A stretch of DNA of 64,000 bases from JBBQLG01 sp964251665. GTDB lineage: Bacteria > Bacteroidota > Bacteroidia > Cytophagales > Spirosomataceae. The position numbers and the translations under genes are program-made. Below are positions 18,737 through 27,294 of this stretch, piece after piece; positions within the stretch are counted from its first letter, which is position 1; each line of letters opens with the position of its first letter. The stretch spans positions 558,001-622,000 of the forward strand of contig CAXUKO010000001.1 in the NCBI GenBank assembly GCA_964251665.1, written 5' to 3'. Below the pieces are notes generated by a model. That model saw only the letters and a program-made list of their open reading frames with translations. It was not told where the DNA came from and made no database searches.

Positions 18737-19804
18737 ATGATCCGGTTACCATCACCCCCTAAGTCCTGGCTCCGTCTTTTTATGGCAGCAGGTGCCACCG
18801 TTGGCCTTTACGCCTGCCTGAACAGCCAGAAAGTTGCTACCAATACCACGACGACTGCCGCTGCGCCAACAACGGCTCCTTCACCAGCGGCCAGCCCGGC
18901 AGTGCCCCGGCGTATCCTAGTCTTCTCCAAAACCAAAGGCTGGAAACACACGTCCATCCCGTTTGGGATAACGGCCATTCAGAAATTGGGGCGGGAAAAT
19001 AATTTCCGGGTGGATACCACTAAGAACGCGGCTTACTTTACCGACGACAGCCTGAAAAACTACCAGGCTGTGGTGTTCCTGAGCACGACCGGTAACATCC
19101 TCAACCCCGTTCAGCAGGCAGCTTTTGAGCGATATATTCAGGCAGGCGGTGGCTATATGGGTATCCACGCGGCTGCGGATACGGAATACGACTGGCCGTG
19201 GTACAACAAATTAGTGGGCGCTTATTTCGCCAGTCACCCCAATAACTCCAACGTACGCAAGGCTACCGTCGATGTGACTGACAAGAGTCACCCGTCTACG
19301 GCTCACCTGCCCGACCATTGGGAGCGCACCGACGAATGGTATAACTATCGCTCGTTCTACAGCGACCTGACCGTGCTCGCTAATCTGGACGAGAATACGT
19401 ACGATGGCGGCATCAATGGCAGCAATCACCCCATTATCTGGTACCATGAGTTCGACGGCGGGCGGGCTTTTTATACCGGTGGCGGTCATGAAGATGCCAG
19501 CTTCAGCGAACCTTTATTTGTCACGCATCTGCTGGGTGGCCTTAACTACGTAATGGGCAAGGGCGAACCCCTCAATTATAGTAAAGCTTACGCCGTTGTA
19601 ATGCCCGAAGACAACCGGTTTACCAAGACGGTGCTGGTTAACGACCTGAACGAACCAATGGAACTGGCCATAGCCGACGACGGTCGCGTGTTCTTTACCG
19701 AACGCAGCGGAAACCTGTCGGTATATGACACGCGGACGAACCAGAGCAAGCTGGTTCGTAAGTTCGTGGTGACCACCAAACAGGGATTCGGTGTGCAGGC
19801 GTGA
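18737..19804 (+). CDS. ThuA-domain lipoprotein, N-terminal half of a frameshifted fusion
   Basis: A 355-residue product. Lipoprotein signal with lipobox GLYAC, then a Thr/Ala/Pro linker, then a ThuA domain (RRILVFSKTKGWKHTSIPFG; YIQAGGGYMGIHAAADTEYD; HPIIWYHEFDGGRAFYTGGG), a class I amidotransferase-like fold found in sugar-related proteins. The last ~65 residues (FTERSGNLSVYDTRTNQSKL) are the first blade of the glucose/sorbosone-dehydrogenase propeller that continues in the next ORF. The reading frame ends at a TGA inside this propeller. Restoring one G after GTGCAG would fuse both ORFs into GVQGVTVDPNF, the family's expected sequence. Confidence 0.85.
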   Translation: MIRLPSPPKSWLRLFMAAGATVGLYACLNSQKVATNTTTTAAAPTTAPSPAASPAVPRRILVFSKTKGWKHTSIPFGITAIQKLGRENNFRVDTTKNAAYFTDDSLKNYQAVVFLSTTGNILNPVQQAAFERYIQAGGGYMGIHAAADTEYDWPWYNKLVGAYFASHPNNSNVRKATVDVTDKSHPSTAHLPDHWERTDEWYNYRSFYSDLTVLANLDENTYDGGINGSNHPIIWYHEFDGGRAFYTGGGHEDASFSEPLFVTHLLGGLNYVMGKGEPLNYSKAYAVVMPEDNRFTKTVLVNDLNEPMELAIADDGRVFFTERSGNLSVYDTRTNQSKLVRKFVVTTKQGFGVQA

Positions 19805-22257
19805 CGGTCGATCCAAACTTTGCCACAAACCATTATCTGTATCTTTATTACTCGCCCGATACGGAAACAATTCCTACTTATCAGCTATCACGGTTTGTCG
19901 TCAGTAATGATAACACCATCGATCTGGCTTCGGAGAAAGTACTCCTGAAAATTCCGCACGAGTACGAAGCCAGTGCACACCACGGCGGTTCGTTCGCCTG
20001 GGATAAGGCGGGAAACCTGTTTCTCTCGACCGGCGATAACACCAATCCATTCCCCTCGAATGGCTACTCACCCATCGACGAGCGCCCGAACCACCTTACA
20101 CTCGATGCGCAGCGTTCAGCTTCCAATACCAACGATCTGCGGGGTAAGATTCTGCGGATTCACCCACAGGCTGACGGTACCTACATAATTCCGGAGGGTA
20201 ACCTTTTCCCGAAGGGCACGGCACAAACCCGGCCCGAGATTTATACGATGGGCTTACGGAATCCGTACCGCATTGCCGTAAATCCGAAAACATCAGTGTT
20301 GTATTGGGGCGAAATCGGGCCGGATGCCGGGAAGGACAGCACCATTGGGCCAAGAGGGTATGATGAGTTTAACCAGGCCAAAAAACCAGGTTACTATGGC
20401 TGGCCGTTATTTATCGGCAACAGTAAACCGTATCCCGATCTGGACTATGCTACCAACGTGGCCGGACCGCTGTTCGACCCTAAAGCACCCGTCAACAGCT
20501 CCCCTAATAATACTGGGCTGAAAAACATGCCGCCAACCAACCCGGCCATGATCTGGTATCCGTATGCGGCATCCAAAGAATTTCCGGAGTTAGGCCAGGG
20601 CGGGCGCAGCGCGATGGCGGGTGAGTTTTACACGTATGACAAGAACTCAACCGCTAAAAACAAGTTTCCCGATTACTTTGACGGTACCCTGTTCATCTTT
20701 GACTGGATGCGTAACTGGGTGCTGACGACTCGCTTTGATCAGAACGAAAATTACGTCCGTACCGAGCCGTTCATGGCGGCAAACGGCGACTTCCGGCGGC
20801 CCATTGATCTGGCTTTCAGCAAGGATGGCGTGATGTATATGCTGGAATACGGGTCCGTGTACGGGGCCGACAACGACGACGCCCGGCTGGTGAAAATTGA
20901 ATACAACACCGGTAACCGCGCACCTGTTGCGCGGGCAAACATAATTGATTCGGTGGCCGCCGTTCAGGCCAACGCCCGCTCCTTCCTGACCTCCGATAAC
21001 CGGAACGCACCCATCATCCGCGAGCTGGCCGGACAGGCGCCATTGCGGGTCAAGTTCGGCGGGCGCGGCACCGACCTTGATCAGGACGATGTGCTGACGT
21101 ATCAATGGTTATTCGACGGAAAAACCGTAGGGGATACCCGGCTGAACACGAGTCATACCTACACGCAGCCCGGTATATACAAGGCTATCCTGAAAGTGAC
21201 CGATCAGACGGGGCTGGTAGGCATGGATACGCTTGATATAAAGGTGGGCAATGCCCAGCCGGATGTGGCGATTACGTCACCGGGTAATAAATCATTTTTC
21301 TGGGAGGGCAAACCGTTTGTTTACACCGTAAAAGTGGCTGATAAGGAAGACACGAAAATTGATCCCAAGCGCGTCAAGGTGTACTATGCCTACAGTGCTC
21401 AACCGGGTGGTATACCAACTGCGGCTCCGCAGCAGGGGCATCAGGATCTGGCGATGATTGGCAACGGGTCGCTGGGTAAAACGCTTATTGCCAATAGCGA
21501 CTGTAAAGCGTGCCACCAGATTGATAAACCGTCGGTAGGGCCAATGTTTGTAGCTGTTGCCAGCCGCTACAAAGGTCAGCCGGGCATTACCGAGCGATTG
21601 GCAAGGAAGATTATCGAAGGCGGTGGCGGTAACTGGAGCAAAGACCACCTGATGAGCGCTCACCCGCAGATTCCGGCTCAGGATGCGCAGGAAATGGTCA
21701 AGTATATCTTCTCCCTGACGGATGAGCGGAAGCAGATAACGATCCCGACACAGGGCAGCCTGGCACTGAAGGAACACAAAGCCGAAGAACCGCGCGGCCA
21801 GTATACACTGGTCGCTACCTACACCGATAATGGCGGTAAGGTGGTTGGCCCGCTCACCGGTACGGACGTGGTTACCCTCCGAAATGCAACGGTTCGGGCA
21901 ATCGACGCTGATCTGTATACGGGTTTCCCCCGGTTTGGCAACCGCCTGAGTCCGGGCGCGCACAAGGCGTACCTGCTGTACAAAGGCATCGATATGACCG
22001 GCATTAAGTCGCTCACCTATAACTATTCATCGCAGAATAAAGATGGAGAGATCGAGATTCGACTGGACTCATACGCCGGGCCGGTTGTTAACCGAACGGC
22101 CTACAAAGCAACGGGCGACTGGAAAACTATGCAGCAGGTAACGGGCGAATTTACTACCCCAATCACCGGCAAGCATGATGTATACGTTATCGTTGTCAAG
22201 CGCGACAAGCCCAATACGGAGATCATTCAGCTCAGTAGTATTCAGTTTAACCAGTAG
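19801..22257 (+). CDS. Glucose/sorbosone dehydrogenase propeller + PKD + cytochrome c + C-terminal carbohydrate-binding-like domain
   Basis: 818 residues from a GTG that overlaps the previous stop (GTGA). Order: the remaining blades of a PQQ-type GSDH propeller (ASAHHGGSFAWDKAGNLFLS; GLRNPYRIAVNPKT; KDGVMYMLEYGSVYG); a PKD-like domain (DLDQDDVLTYQWLFDG); a class I cytochrome c with haem site CKACH, followed by Met-containing helix segments; and a C-terminal CBM6-like domain (RLDSYAGPVV). The whole fused protein is a periplasmic sugar-oxidising ThuA-GSDH protein of ~1170 residues. It has no signal of its own, so it depends on the upstream ORF for export, which supports a frameshift rather than two genes. 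Confidence 0.88.
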   Translation: MTVDPNFATNHYLYLYYSPDTETIPTYQLSRFVVSNDNTIDLASEKVLLKIPHEYEASAHHGGSFAWDKAGNLFLSTGDNTNPFPSNGYSPIDERPNHLTLDAQRSASNTNDLRGKILRIHPQADGTYIIPEGNLFPKGTAQTRPEIYTMGLRNPYRIAVNPKTSVLYWGEIGPDAGKDSTIGPRGYDEFNQAKKPGYYGWPLFIGNSKPYPDLDYATNVAGPLFDPKAPVNSSPNNTGLKNMPPTNPAMIWYPYAASKEFPELGQGGRSAMAGEFYTYDKNSTAKNKFPDYFDGTLFIFDWMRNWVLTTRFDQNENYVRTEPFMAANGDFRRPIDLAFSKDGVMYMLEYGSVYGADNDDARLVKIEYNTGNRAPVARANIIDSVAAVQANARSFLTSDNRNAPIIRELAGQAPLRVKFGGRGTDLDQDDVLTYQWLFDGKTVGDTRLNTSHTYTQPGIYKAILKVTDQTGLVGMDTLDIKVGNAQPDVAITSPGNKSFFWEGKPFVYTVKVADKEDTKIDPKRVKVYYAYSAQPGGIPTAAPQQGHQDLAMIGNGSLGKTLIANSDCKACHQIDKPSVGPMFVAVASRYKGQPGITERLARKIIEGGGGNWSKDHLMSAHPQIPAQDAQEMVKYIFSLTDERKQITIPTQGSLALKEHKAEEPRGQYTLVATYTDNGGKVVGPLTGTDVVTLRNATVRAIDADLYTGFPRFGNRLSPGAHKAYLLYKGIDMTGIKSLTYNYSSQNKDGEIEIRLDSYAGPVVNRTAYKATGDWKTMQQVTGEFTTPITGKHDVYVIVVKRDKPNTEIIQLSSIQFNQ

Positions 22258-22315
22258 CTAAAGCAGTGCTATGTGTTAGTCTGTAGCTGTACTAACGGAC
22301 TGGCCAATGCATAAT

Positions 22316-22350
22316 AAAAAGCCGCTTCCTGAGCCAGGAAGCGGCTTTTT
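22316..22350 (+). terminator. Rho-independent terminator after the ThuA/GSDH gene
   Basis: A perfect 15-bp stem (22316-22330 with 22336-22350), loop GAGCC, whose right arm ends in a T-run. Strong terminator, usable in both directions. Confidence 0.9.
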
Positions 22351-22602
22351 GCTTGTTATCTATCATTAAGGAAGCAGGGTTCGGACGGGTTTAGGGCCGA
22401 TATTCGCCCCTTTTTCGCTTTAATCAGGTAAAAGCAAACGGAAAAATAGTGTTAGTATTGCCATATGTGCTATAAGTCTTGTGATTAGCAACTGAACGAG
22501 TGACGCTTGTCCGCAGAACGTTGTCTAAAAAATGTAAGCCAGTAAACTGGTTAATAATTAGTTAGTCTATTGTAGCTATAGAAAGCGTTTATTAGTTAAT
22601 GT

Positions 22603-22842
22603 ATGTATAGCCCACCAGAAAGTTCTAAGTCTACGGTTGAAAATAACCGGTTGTCTGTTTATCTAAAAACAAAATTGTTACCTGTGGAACCGCTACGATC
22701 TAGCGAAACTGAGAAGCCGCTTTCATTCTGGAAGCGCTATGCCCGCCCCCTGACATGGAGTGGAGTCGTACTGTTTACCTTGTTCTGGGCGTGGATGTTG
22801 TGGCAGTTAGTACAGTACCTCTTCTTTTCGGGCAAACCCTGA
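22603..22842 (+). CDS. Small single-pass membrane protein, unknown function
   Basis: A 79-residue ORF. The N-terminal half is polar (Ser/Glu/Lys) and the C-terminal half holds one strong transmembrane helix (WSGVVLFTLFWAWMLWQLVQ) with positive residues just before it (FWKRYARP). I recognise no family. The stop lies 3 bases before the left end of the IS3 element at 22845, so the natural 3' end could have been altered by that insertion. Start choice is the first ATG. Confidence 0.55.
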   Translation: MYSPPESSKSTVENNRLSVYLKTKLLPVEPLRSSETEKPLSFWKRYARPLTWSGVVLFTLFWAWMLWQLVQYLFFSGKP

Positions 22843-22945
22843 ACTCGACTTGCAACAGTATAGTGGAGATTTTTAGGCGGCCCTCGAAGCAGAGTAAAAA
22901 TAAGATTCCTTTTGATTGGGTGTGCGGTAGCCTAACACCGAGTGT

Positions 22946-24267
22946 TGAGGTGGGTCGGTTTAGCCGGACACTTGTGATTGAGAGTTTTGATTGAACTCAA
23001 CTCGGTAGTACTGCTTTTCAAAGTTGATCGGTAATACATATCCTAACGAGGAGTGACTACGCCGAATGTTATAGTACCCTTCGGCGTAGTTAAACAATTC
23101 ATCGTGAGCATATTGAACACATTCAAAACAACCGTCTTCCAGTGTTTTGCCTTTAAGCGGCCCCACAAAGACTCCGCATGAGCATTCTGGTAAGGGTTTT
23201 CTTTCTCGGCCATACTCTGTTGACACTTCCATTTATCAAGTCGTGCCCGGAGCATTTTACCAAAATACTGACCACGGTACCGGCCGCCCGGCCTGGTCCG
23301 AATGGGCAATCAAACCGGGCTGTGGACGACGCAATGTAGTTGCCTGATTGAAAGCCCTGATAATCAGACTTTGTTCCATCATTATATCGACGCACCAGCC
23401 CACAATCCGGCGCGAGAACAGCGGGGCCGCCCGTACGGTCCCGCCAGCTTGCTAAGTAAGCCCAGCCACCACCCACCAACGGCAGGTGGGTAATGTCACT
23501 CACCCAAGCCTGATTGGGCCGGATTGGTTGGCCCATTTCGAGCAACAGATTTGGACAGGCTTGTAAGCCGTGCCTGGAATCAGTGGTGCGTGACGGTCGG
23601 CCGCTGCCGCACAAAACTGCGCGGCTGAATGGCGCGCCAATTTTGTGCTTGCATAAGCCGCCTGACCTGGTGCCGCCCCACTTCAATGCCCTGCTCTTGA
23701 AGAGTTTTATGGACGCGCCGACTGCCATACCGTCGGCTGTTTTACCAGAAGACTTCTTCTATACTAGTTGTCATTTTTTGCTCGGCTATAGATGGTTGAA
23801 AGGTTACGCCTGCCCGGTACTGGTAGTAGCTACTTTTGCTGACTTCCAGTGTGTTACACAGCAATCTCACGGCAAAGTGTGGCTCTTCCTGTTTGATAAA
23901 ATGGTAAATTAGCCTTAGGTCATTCGCGGTGCCCCGCCGGGACTGAAAATGGCGACCGCTTTTTTTAAAATGTCTCGTTCCATTTCCGTTTGTCGGAGTT
24001 GTCGTCGGAGCATTTCAACTTCTTCTTCCAGAGTCGAGGTTGACTTTTCGCCCCTTTCGCTTTTTTATCAGCCGCTCGTCAGGCATGGATGATGCTATCG
24101 CTGATGCCCATTTTCTGGGCTACACCGAGAATTGACTCGCCGTTGGCAACCAGACGGAGCACATCAGCGTTGAAGTCAGGGGTGTATTTGCGATTGGGAG
24201 TTAATTTTTTGGCCATTTGACACGAAGTTAAAATAAGTTTCGTGTCTGGATTTATAGGACCATCTCA
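22946..24267 (-). mobile_element. IS3-family element, degenerate, inserted in the IS3 copy above
   Basis: About 1.32 kb with inverted ends: TGAGGTGGGTCGGTTTAG at 22946 and the complement TGAGATGGTCCTATAAAT ending at 24267, with ~18 of 26 matching positions including GACAC. Length and organisation fit the IS3 family. The internal transposase is broken. No clear direct repeat flanks it. Confidence 0.6.
22960..24216 (-). pseudogene. IS3-family transposase (orfA + orfB), multiple frameshifts and stops
   Basis: orfA starts at 24216 (MAKKLTPNRKYTPDFNADVL, an HTH_Tnp_1-like start) and soon hits a stop. orfB pieces in different frames include VSDITHLPLVGGGWAYLASW (rve/DDE domain, first Asp), HSD near 23300, GGRYRGQYFGKMLRARLDKW, ENPYQNAHAESLWGRLKAK (last catalytic Glu) and YYNIRRSHSSLGYVLP at the C-terminus. 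At least three frameshifts separate them, so it cannot encode an active transposase. Confidence 0.8.
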
Positions 24268-24452
24268 TCCACGCCCAACTCGCGGGCCGCTTCTTGAATT
24301 GACCCTTTGGCCTGAGCCAGTTCGACCGGTACGCCGGGGCGGGCCATCCGCTTAAAGGCCTCATCGAACACTCGTCGTTTGATCATGGTCAGACTGAAGT
24401 TTGTGCCTCAAATCTGCCTTAAAAAAGTCTCCAGTCAAATGTAGCAAGGCCA

Positions 24453-24640
24453 GTAGTCAACAACCTGCTTTTACTCGAACCCTTTCGAGGGCCTGAGAAC
24501 CGCACAAGCGGCTCTGCTTAATTTCTATCCGAGTCTGGGCAAGTCAAAACGGAGTAGGGACTGAATCGGTGCATAGGTCTAACTCCTCGGCGGACCAGTA
24601 GTATACCCCACTCTGGTTGACTACTGGCAAGCTACTACAT
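24453..24640. other. Unassigned structured stretch
   Basis: No ORF. It contains hairpins (CCCTTTCGAGGG at about 24480; AGAACCGC/GCGGCTCT at about 24500) and a perfect 13-bp inverted repeat (24449-24461 with 24616-24628). Read on the minus strand the GAGCCGC...GCGGTTC hairpin faintly resembles a shortened group II intron domain V, which I cannot confirm. Confidence 0.3.
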
Positions 24641-24909
24641 CTAAGAATCTTATCAGTCCGCAAACTTAAAGGGCGAACCGGCCGAGTGCGACCAATTTAC
24701 CTCGAGATTCACAGAAAAAAACTCTTTGCGACACATGATGAAGCTTAGGATGTGTTCCTCAAAAAGACCCTTTGCAAGCCCATGGAGAATGTTTTCAGCC
24801 AGATCACCAATTCATTGCCACCATCCATGCCGTCACTGCCGAAGGCTTTTTGCTAAAGCTGTTTTTGTTTCTCTTAGCATTCACCATCAACGAACGTTTG
24901 GAGGAATGA
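24640..24909 (+). pseudogene. Remnant of an IS982-like transposase C-terminus
   Basis: In one frame YLEIHRKKLFATHDEA is followed by an in-frame stop, then DVFLKKTLCKPMENVFSQIT. After a frameshift it continues as IHAVTAEGFLLKLFLFLLAF and TINERLEE before a stop at about 24909. The VFSQ...IHAVT...GF pattern resembles the C-terminal catalytic region of IS982-type transposases. Only this fragment remains. Family call is tentative. Confidence 0.4.
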
Positions 24910-25260
24910 CTATCTTGCAACTTGAATTTCAAATATAGAAAAAGAGAGCGAAGTTTTGAATTATACTCTGTGGAGAACACGAAAAATGGCTATTTCTTCA
25001 AATTGCTTACTGTGTTAAAAGCGGCAAAGTAGATCGTAAACGTGATCTTACATAGTTGCCTTTCAGAAAGAGCATAGCAATTAATTCTATGCTAAGATAA
25101 CCTCAGAGGTTATAAATATATTTTCAGGGAAAGCTCCTATAAATAAAAAAACAATTCTATAGTATGTTTATTTAGCAAACTTCTATACATTAGTATGAAC
25201 AATTCACTTGCCTAAATTTCAAAAAAATTACTATATACAATAATCTAAATACATATACTT
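24910..25260. other. AT-rich leader before the sorting-tag gene
   Basis: 350 bases of markedly AT-rich DNA with no ORF. It should contain the promoter of the next gene, but I see no convincing TAnnTTTG box. A short hairpin (AACCTCAGAGGTT, about 25099) is the only structure noted. Confidence 0.4.
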
Positions 25261-25503
25261 ATGGGAAAAAATTTCGTCATTTCAGCAGTAATTAGTACTT
25301 CTTTTCTTATTAGCTTACCAGAGTCTTCCAAAGGTGGGCTGAATAATTTAAATGGATTTCCCAATGCTCCTGCTCCTCATGGACCACCTATCTCAAATAC
25401 TGCGCCTTTGGATGGTGGACTAAGTATCCTTTTAGCAGCAGGTGCAGCGGTGGGGATTAAGAAGGCATACCAAAAGAGGAAAAAAGCAAAATCTTTAAGA
25501 TAA
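25261..25503 (+). CDS. Small exported protein with a PID-CTERM-like sorting tag (candidate exosortase substrate)
   Basis: An 80-residue protein. Residues 1-20 are a weak export signal (FVISAVISTSFLISL). The middle is Gly/Asn/Pro-rich (NGFPNAPAPHGPPIS). The C-terminus has the three-part layout of a protein-sorting tag: PLDGG at 49-53, a short hydrophobic helix (LSILLAAGAAVGI, 54-66) and a basic tail (KKAYQKRKKAKSLR, 67-80). This resembles the PI/LDGG-type tags on very short Bacteroidota proteins linked to exosortases. An exosortase gene lies 1.7 kb downstream, separated only by transposon debris. Strongly AT-rich compared with the chromosome around it. The tag is seen; processing by the exosortase is inferred. 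Confidence 0.75.
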   Translation: MGKNFVISAVISTSFLISLPESSKGGLNNLNGFPNAPAPHGPPISNTAPLDGGLSILLAAGAAVGIKKAYQKRKKAKSLR

Positions 25504-25542
25504 TATACACTAATTGATGTTATTGCCAATTAATGTATATTA
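25501..25542. repeat. Hairpin directly after the sorting-tag gene
   Basis: TAATATACACTAATTG pairs with CAATTAATGTATATTA around a short loop, starting at the stop codon. It is AT-rich and lies just ahead of a proper terminator, possibly an mRNA-stabilising element. Confidence 0.55.
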
Positions 25543-25548
25543 GGGAGT

Positions 25549-25591
25549 TGTTTAGTAGACTTTATAAGTAAAGTCTACTAAACAGTTTTTT
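25549..25591 (+). terminator. Rho-independent terminator of the sorting-tag gene
   Basis: A perfect 16-bp stem (25549-25564 with 25569-25584), loop TAAG, followed by G and six Ts. It suggests the small gene is transcribed alone and efficiently. Confidence 0.85.
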
Positions 25592-25706
25592 CATAGTCTT
25601 AACTCCTAGAATTTAAGTTTGCAGTGCAATTAACCTAACCTTATTTTCTGATTCTTTGATAATGAAGAAGCAAAAAAGAAGTCAGTCGACTGCGGTGGAC
25701 TGCTTA

Positions 25707-26554
25707 GAGCCTGTTTAAAAACGGGGTAAGGCCCTGAAAAAGCAGAATCAGCCTATCTTGTGGATTAATCCGACCGCTCCGGCGGCCCGGCAAAGATGTA
25801 CCCCACTGACCTGACTGATTCGGCTTGGCAAGTTATTGAAGAAATGCTTGCTGACAAGCGTAAACGTACGTATTCGCTCCGAACCATCTTCAATGCGTTG
25901 CACTATGTAGCAAAAACTGGATGCCAATAGCTACAGATGCCTAATGACCTACCGCCCTGGCCCCTGTGTTATTATTTCTGGAAATGGCGAAATAATGGCA
26001 CTTGGGAACGACTTAATAAAAGCCTTATCGAGCGAAAACAACAGAAAGCAGAACGAGCGGCTTCACCAGCCTGGGAGTCATTGATGCCCAACGTGTAAAT
26101 GTAGTGAGTGGGGCGTAGTGCCTAAAGGGTTTGACAGGAATAAGAAAGGCAATGGCCGTAAATGACACATTGTTGTCGATACACTGGGGCTGGTTTTAGT
26201 GGTCGTGGTTCATGCGGCTAACCAGTCTGACAGCCCTGCTGCCCGTGCGGTATTGACTTACTTGGCCCAGCAAGGCTATGAGCGCTTGAGTAAAATTCTG
26301 GCTGACAGTGCCTATGGCAAGGAGTTGGCTTGTTAGGTTAAGAAATCGCTGGGGTATATTTTAGAAGTGGTGAAAGTAAGTGAGTTAGCCGGTTGCCAAG
26401 TAGTACCTATGCGCTGGAGAGTAGAGTGGACTCTCGCTTGGATGAATTGGTCCCGGCAGCTCAGTAAAGACTATGAATGCAGAGTCAATACACATGAATC
26501 CTTCGTCTATTTATCCAACATCAATCGGATGCTCAAGCATTTTTAGACAGGCTC
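25707..26554 (+). mobile_element. Degenerate IS5-family element
   Basis: About 848 bp with terminal inverted repeats GAGCCTGTTTAAAAACG (25707 on) and the complement GAGCCTGTCTAAAAATGC (ending 26554). It is flanked by TTA on the left and TCA on the right, compatible with a TNA target duplication that has mutated by one base. Confidence 0.7.
25798..26547 (+). pseudogene. IS5-family transposase, many stop codons
   Basis: Reads MYPTDLTDSAWQVIEEML and KRTYSLRTIFNALHYVAKTG, then an in-frame stop. It continues with YYFWKWRNNGTWERLNKSL, SLGVIDAQ (first Asp region), HIVVDTLGLVLVVVVHAANQ, KILADSAYGKELAC (second Asp) and VNTHESFVYLSNINRMLKHF, typical of IS5/DDE_Tnp_1 enzymes. Several stops show it is dead. 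Confidence 0.8.
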
Positions 26555-27294
26555 TCAGAGGTGCTCTTAAAGAAGATGTCCTTAAGCGGCTTCGGGATCG
26601 ACTCTCGCCTGAACAGATTAGTGGTGTCTTAGCAGTAGAAAAAGACCATAAAGTCATTAGTAATGAAACTCTAACAATACTGTTACAACAAAAAGATATT
26701 GATGAACAGTATCTTATACAGTTTCTACGCATTCGCCATAAGAAAAGAGGAGAACCTCAAAAGCGTGGTCCAGTTCCCCAGCGGGTAGGTATCGAAGAGC
26801 GGCCAGCCATAGTAGACATCAACACTCAACTAGGCCATTAGGAAAGGAACACTGTTATTGGAGCGGAACATGATGGGGGTTATTAACCTTGGTTGAACGG
26901 GTAACCAAATACACCATCATTGTCAAACTGCCGTTTAAACAGGCCCTTTTTTGGCCCAACAAGCAGTAGATCATCTGAAAAAATGTTCCTTGCTGGTGGC
27001 TTCGAGCACGTTTTACAACGGGAAAGAATTCACCGAGCATCGGCTTACAAGCCAAGGTATTAAAAAGCTCCGGTTTATTTTGCCAAGCCTTATCATTCCT
27101 GGGAGCGTGGACTCAATGAGAATACGAATGGACTTATCCGTTAATATATTCCCAAGGGGCATCGCAGTAGCATTGTACGCCCAAGTGATGTAAGTTGGAT
27201 ACAAGATCAACTCAATCACAGACCACACAAAACATTAGGCTTTCTTTCATCAATCTAATTCGCTCTAAAACAGGGCATTGTACTAAAAATTTGA
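26555..27294 (+). pseudogene. IS30-family transposase fragment
   Basis: The N-terminus is lost. LKRLRDRLSPEQISGVLAVE, LIQFLRIRHKKRGEPQKRG and VGIEERPAIVDINTQLGH are followed by a stop where Trp is expected. Then LTLVERVTKYTIIVKLPFKQ, FYNGKEFTEH, HSWERGLNENTNGLIR and WIQDQLNHRPHKTLGFLS lie in shifting frames. Ends LKQGIVLKI before a stop. Clear IS30 family, inactive. Its last ~100 bases are read in another frame as the start of the exosortase ORF. Confidence 0.8.

Larger units (their letters stand above)
22845..24452 (-). mobile_element. Decayed IS3-type element (copy 1), interrupted by a second IS3 element
   Basis: The left end (CGACTTGCAACAGTATAG with TGGAG nearby, from 22845) and the right end (24415-24452) match the ends of the second IS3 copy at 27877 and 31568. 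Between the right end and 24267 lies an orfA start (ATG at 24386) reading FDEAFKRMARPGVPVELAQA, the same orfA as at 31448. The rest of the element is replaced by another IS3 element (22946-24267). No target duplication is recognisable. Confidence 0.6.

Noticed and set aside
24080..24450. Possible single long IS3 orfA
   Set aside because: Two different orfA starts (24216 and 24386) belong to two different IS3 elements, one inserted into the other.
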